From NCBI GenBank assembly GCA_964417835.1, contig CAYQJD010000013.1, positions 1-23,767 of the forward strand: a stretch of DNA of 23,767 bases, in the 5' to 3' direction. A program made the translations under genes and the position numbers. This DNA is from UMGS1124 sp964417835. GTDB lineage: Bacteria; Bacillota_I; Bacilli_A; RF39; UBA660. The notes under the pieces are model-generated. The model saw nothing but the letters and a program-made list of their open reading frames with translations, was not told the origin of the DNA and ran no database searches. Each line of letters starts with the position of its first letter. The first letter of the stretch is position 1. Below are positions 22,315-23,767 of this stretch, piece by piece.

Positions 22315-23013
22315 GTGAAGAAATTTGGAAAAAAATATGTGGAAGCTTCAAAAAAAGTAGAAAAAAATAAATTTTATACTATTGATGAAGCAATTAAGTT
22401 AGTTAAAGAAACATCAACAACTAAATTTGATAGTACTGTGGAAGTTGCTTTAAAACTTAACATTGATACTAAAAAGTCAGATCAACAACTACGTGGATCT
22501 TTGGTATTGCCTAATGGAACTGGAAAAACTAAAAAAACATTAGTTTTAGCTAAAGGTGCACAAGCAGAAGCAGCTAAAAATGCTGGGGCTGACTATGTTG
22601 GTGATGTTGATTTGATTGAAAAAATTCAAAAAGAAAGTTGGTTTGATTTTGATACAATTATCGCAACACCAGAAATGATGCCTGCTTTAGGTAAAATTGG
22701 GAAGATATTAGGACCTAAGGGATTAATGCCTAACCCTAAAACCGGAACTGTAACTATGACTCCAGATAAAGTTGTAGAAGATGTAAAAAAAGGTATGATA
22801 GAATACAGAGCAGATTCTTATGGTAATGTTCATTCAATAATAGGAAAAGTATCATTTTCTGAAGAGGCTTTAAAAGAAAATTTAAATTACTTAATGAATA
22901 CAATAATTAAAGCTAAACCATCTTCTGTTAAAGGGACTTATGTTATAAGCATATCAATAAGTACAACTATGGGGCCTGGAATAAAAATTGATAAGAATTC
23001 TTTTGACAAGTAG
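22315..23013 (+). CDS. rplA: Ribosomal protein L1
   Basis: Large-subunit protein at the L1 stalk and probable translational repressor of its own operon through the rplK leader. Recognised by LRGSLVLPNGTGKTKK, the inserted domain with GPKGLMPNPKTGTVT (about 138-152), and the closing KGTYVISISISTTMGPGIKI. The 232-residue length is standard. The start is a GTG with GGAGGG 7 bases upstream, a second GTG start after rplK. It lies 42 bases after rplK with no promoter between. Its last codons contain the -35 of the rplJ promoter. Confidence 0.97.
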   Translation: MKKFGKKYVEASKKVEKNKFYTIDEAIKLVKETSTTKFDSTVEVALKLNIDTKKSDQQLRGSLVLPNGTGKTKKTLVLAKGAQAEAAKNAGADYVGDVDLIEKIQKESWFDFDTIIATPEMMPALGKIGKILGPKGLMPNPKTGTVTMTPDKVVEDVKKGMIEYRADSYGNVHSIIGKVSFSEEALKENLNYLMNTIIKAKPSSVKGTYVISISISTTMGPGIKIDKNSFDK

Positions 23014-23031
23014 AATTTAATGTATTATAAT
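23003..23031 (+). promoter_or_regulatory. Consensus promoter for rplJ-rplL, starting inside rplA
   Basis: TTGACA (23003-23008), a 17-base spacer and TATAAT (23026-23031): a perfect sigma-A promoter. The -35 is part of the rplA coding sequence (stop at 23011-23013). Confidence 0.9.
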
Positions 23032-23037
23032 AACAAC

Positions 23038-23137
23038 GAATAAAAAAACGACCAAAGACAATAGGGGAAATTTATTCTTAAAAACCTATCGAGGGAAGAT
23101 AATAAATATTTTATACTTTCCGCATGGAAAGTTTTTT
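23038..23137 (+). promoter_or_regulatory. L10 leader (attenuator of rplJ-rplL)
   Basis: About 120 bases of leader separate promoter and rplJ. ATAGG (23061-23065) can pair with CCTAT (23085-23089), the likely stem of the L10(L12)4 site. GGGAAG (23093-23098) can pair with CTTTCC (23116-23121) as an antiterminator that excludes the terminator 23115-23137. This is the L10 leader logic known in Bacillota: bound L10-L12 complex favours termination. Confidence 0.8.
23115..23137 (+). terminator. Attenuator terminator in the L10 leader
   Basis: ACTTTCC (23115-23121) and GGAAAGT (23126-23132) pair perfectly around GCAT and run into six T. It lies 22 bases before the rplJ ATG. Confidence 0.85.
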
Positions 23138-23159
23138 ATTAAATAAAAGGAGGAGAAAT

Positions 23160-23657
23160 ATGGCAAGCCAAAAAATTATTCAAGCTAAGCAAGAAGTTGT
23201 TGATGAAATAACTTCCAAACTAGATACATCTAAAAGTGCTGTTTGGTTTAAATACCAAGGTTTGACAGTCGCTGAATTTGATGAATTGAGAAAAGAATTA
23301 AGAAGAAATGATAGCGAAGTCAAAATATATAAAAATAGATTAGTAAAAAGAGCCTTAGATAATAAAAATATAAATTTAGATGCTTTCTTAGAAGGTGCAA
23401 ATGCTGTAGTATTCGGAAAAGAGATATTAGAACCTATTAAAGCTTTAAGTGAATTTGCAAAAGAACATAATGCGGTTGAAATTCAAACTGGAATAGTTGA
23501 AGGTGAAGTTGTAACATTAGATACTATTAAAGAATACGCATCAATACCATCAATGGAAGGATTATTGACAATGTTAGCTGGTGGAATGATAGAACACGTA
23601 AAAAATCTGTCTATAGCGCTTAATTTATATGCCGAAAAATTAGAAGAAAATAATTAA
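23160..23657 (+). CDS. rplJ: Ribosomal protein L10
   Basis: Base of the L7/L12 stalk and autoregulator of its own leader. The product has the family opening QKIIQAKQEVVDEITSKL, then SAVWFKYQGLTVAEFDELRK and YKNRLVKRALDNK, and a C-terminal helix (about 138-165) that recruits L12 dimers. The 165-residue length is normal. The start is the ATG at 23160 with AAAGGAGGAGA just upstream; an in-frame ATG at 23124 lies in the loop of the attenuator hairpin and is not used. rplL follows after 19 bases. Confidence 0.96.
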   Translation: MASQKIIQAKQEVVDEITSKLDTSKSAVWFKYQGLTVAEFDELRKELRRNDSEVKIYKNRLVKRALDNKNINLDAFLEGANAVVFGKEILEPIKALSEFAKEHNAVEIQTGIVEGEVVTLDTIKEYASIPSMEGLLTMLAGGMIEHVKNLSIALNLYAEKLEENN

Positions 23658-23676
23658 TAAGAAAGGATTTGATTAA

Positions 23677-23767
23677 ATGGCAAAGTTTACAAAAGATGAA
23701 TTTATTAATGGATTAAAAGAAATGACTATTCTTGAAGTTAAAGAATTAGTTGATGCAATGAAAGAAG
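23677..23767 (+). CDS. rplL: Ribosomal protein L7/L12, 5' part (cut by window end)
   Basis: The first 30 codons of the stalk protein, opening MAKFTKDEFINGL and continuing with MTILEVKELVDAMKE, the typical L12 N-terminal dimerisation helix. The ribosome site is GAAAGGA. The gene runs past the end of the window, so its C-terminal domain is not seen. It is cotranscribed with rplJ, as in nearly all bacteria. Confidence 0.92.
   Translation, partial: MAKFTKDEFINGLKEMTILEVKELVDAMKE

Overview
The window is about 24 kb of very AT-rich, compact, mostly housekeeping chromosome from a low-GC Bacillota. The long clostridial-type GltX, the long-form Hpf, a hpf-secA pair, an L10 leader and CwlD, YitT and HtrA homologues all fit that group. 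TGA is a real stop codon (agrB ends with it, and prfB has an intact in-frame TGA frameshift site), so this is not a Mycoplasma-code genome. The composition and gene set resemble uncultured gut Bacilli such as RF39-type lineages, but that placement is an inference.

Region 1 (1-4.6 kb): gltX, then a complete agr-type quorum-sensing module. agrA and agrC lie on the + strand and face agrB and agrD on the - strand. The 34-codon agrD was too short for routine ORF calling; its start overlaps the agrB stop by 4 bp and it carries a CLWWLI core before a DEPECP tail. Two LytTR-like half sites 21 bp apart lie upstream of agrB, so the loop could be complete: AgrB processes AgrD, AgrC senses the peptide, AgrA feeds back.

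Region 2 (4.7-8.2 kb): a cold-shock gene, hpf and secA, each with its own extended -10 promoter and each of the first two with a terminator overlapping its stop codon.

Region 3 (8.2-15.4 kb): in Bacillus secA is followed directly by prfB. Here about 7.3 kb separates them. It begins with inverted GTCCAC/GTGGAC repeats, a terminator and an integrase-like N-terminal fragment, then holds a metallophosphoesterase, a UDP-sugar pyrophosphorylase, a decayed gene and a - strand operon of PLP racemase, D-aspartate-ligase-like ATP-grasp enzyme and asparagine synthetase. The last three together suggest D-Asp/D-Asn cross-bridge synthesis in peptidoglycan.

Region 4 (15.5-20.3 kb): prfB with its programmed +1 frameshift, a YitT-type membrane protein, a CwlD-like amidase, an Abi_2/AbiF-type protein with a HEPN RNase motif, and a membrane-anchored HtrA protease.

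Region 5 (20.4 kb to end): ychF, then the ribosomal genes rplK-rplA and rplJ-rplL. rplK has an L1-type leader and encodes L11 with an unusual 56-residue acidic tail. rplJ has a consensus promoter and an L10 leader with mutually exclusive antiterminator and terminator pairings. secE and nusG, the usual upstream partners of rplK, are absent.

Two window-wide habits stand out: most promoters are TGnTATAAT without a good -35, and at least seven intrinsic terminators include the stop codon of the preceding gene. No tRNA, rRNA, CRISPR array or intact transposon was found.
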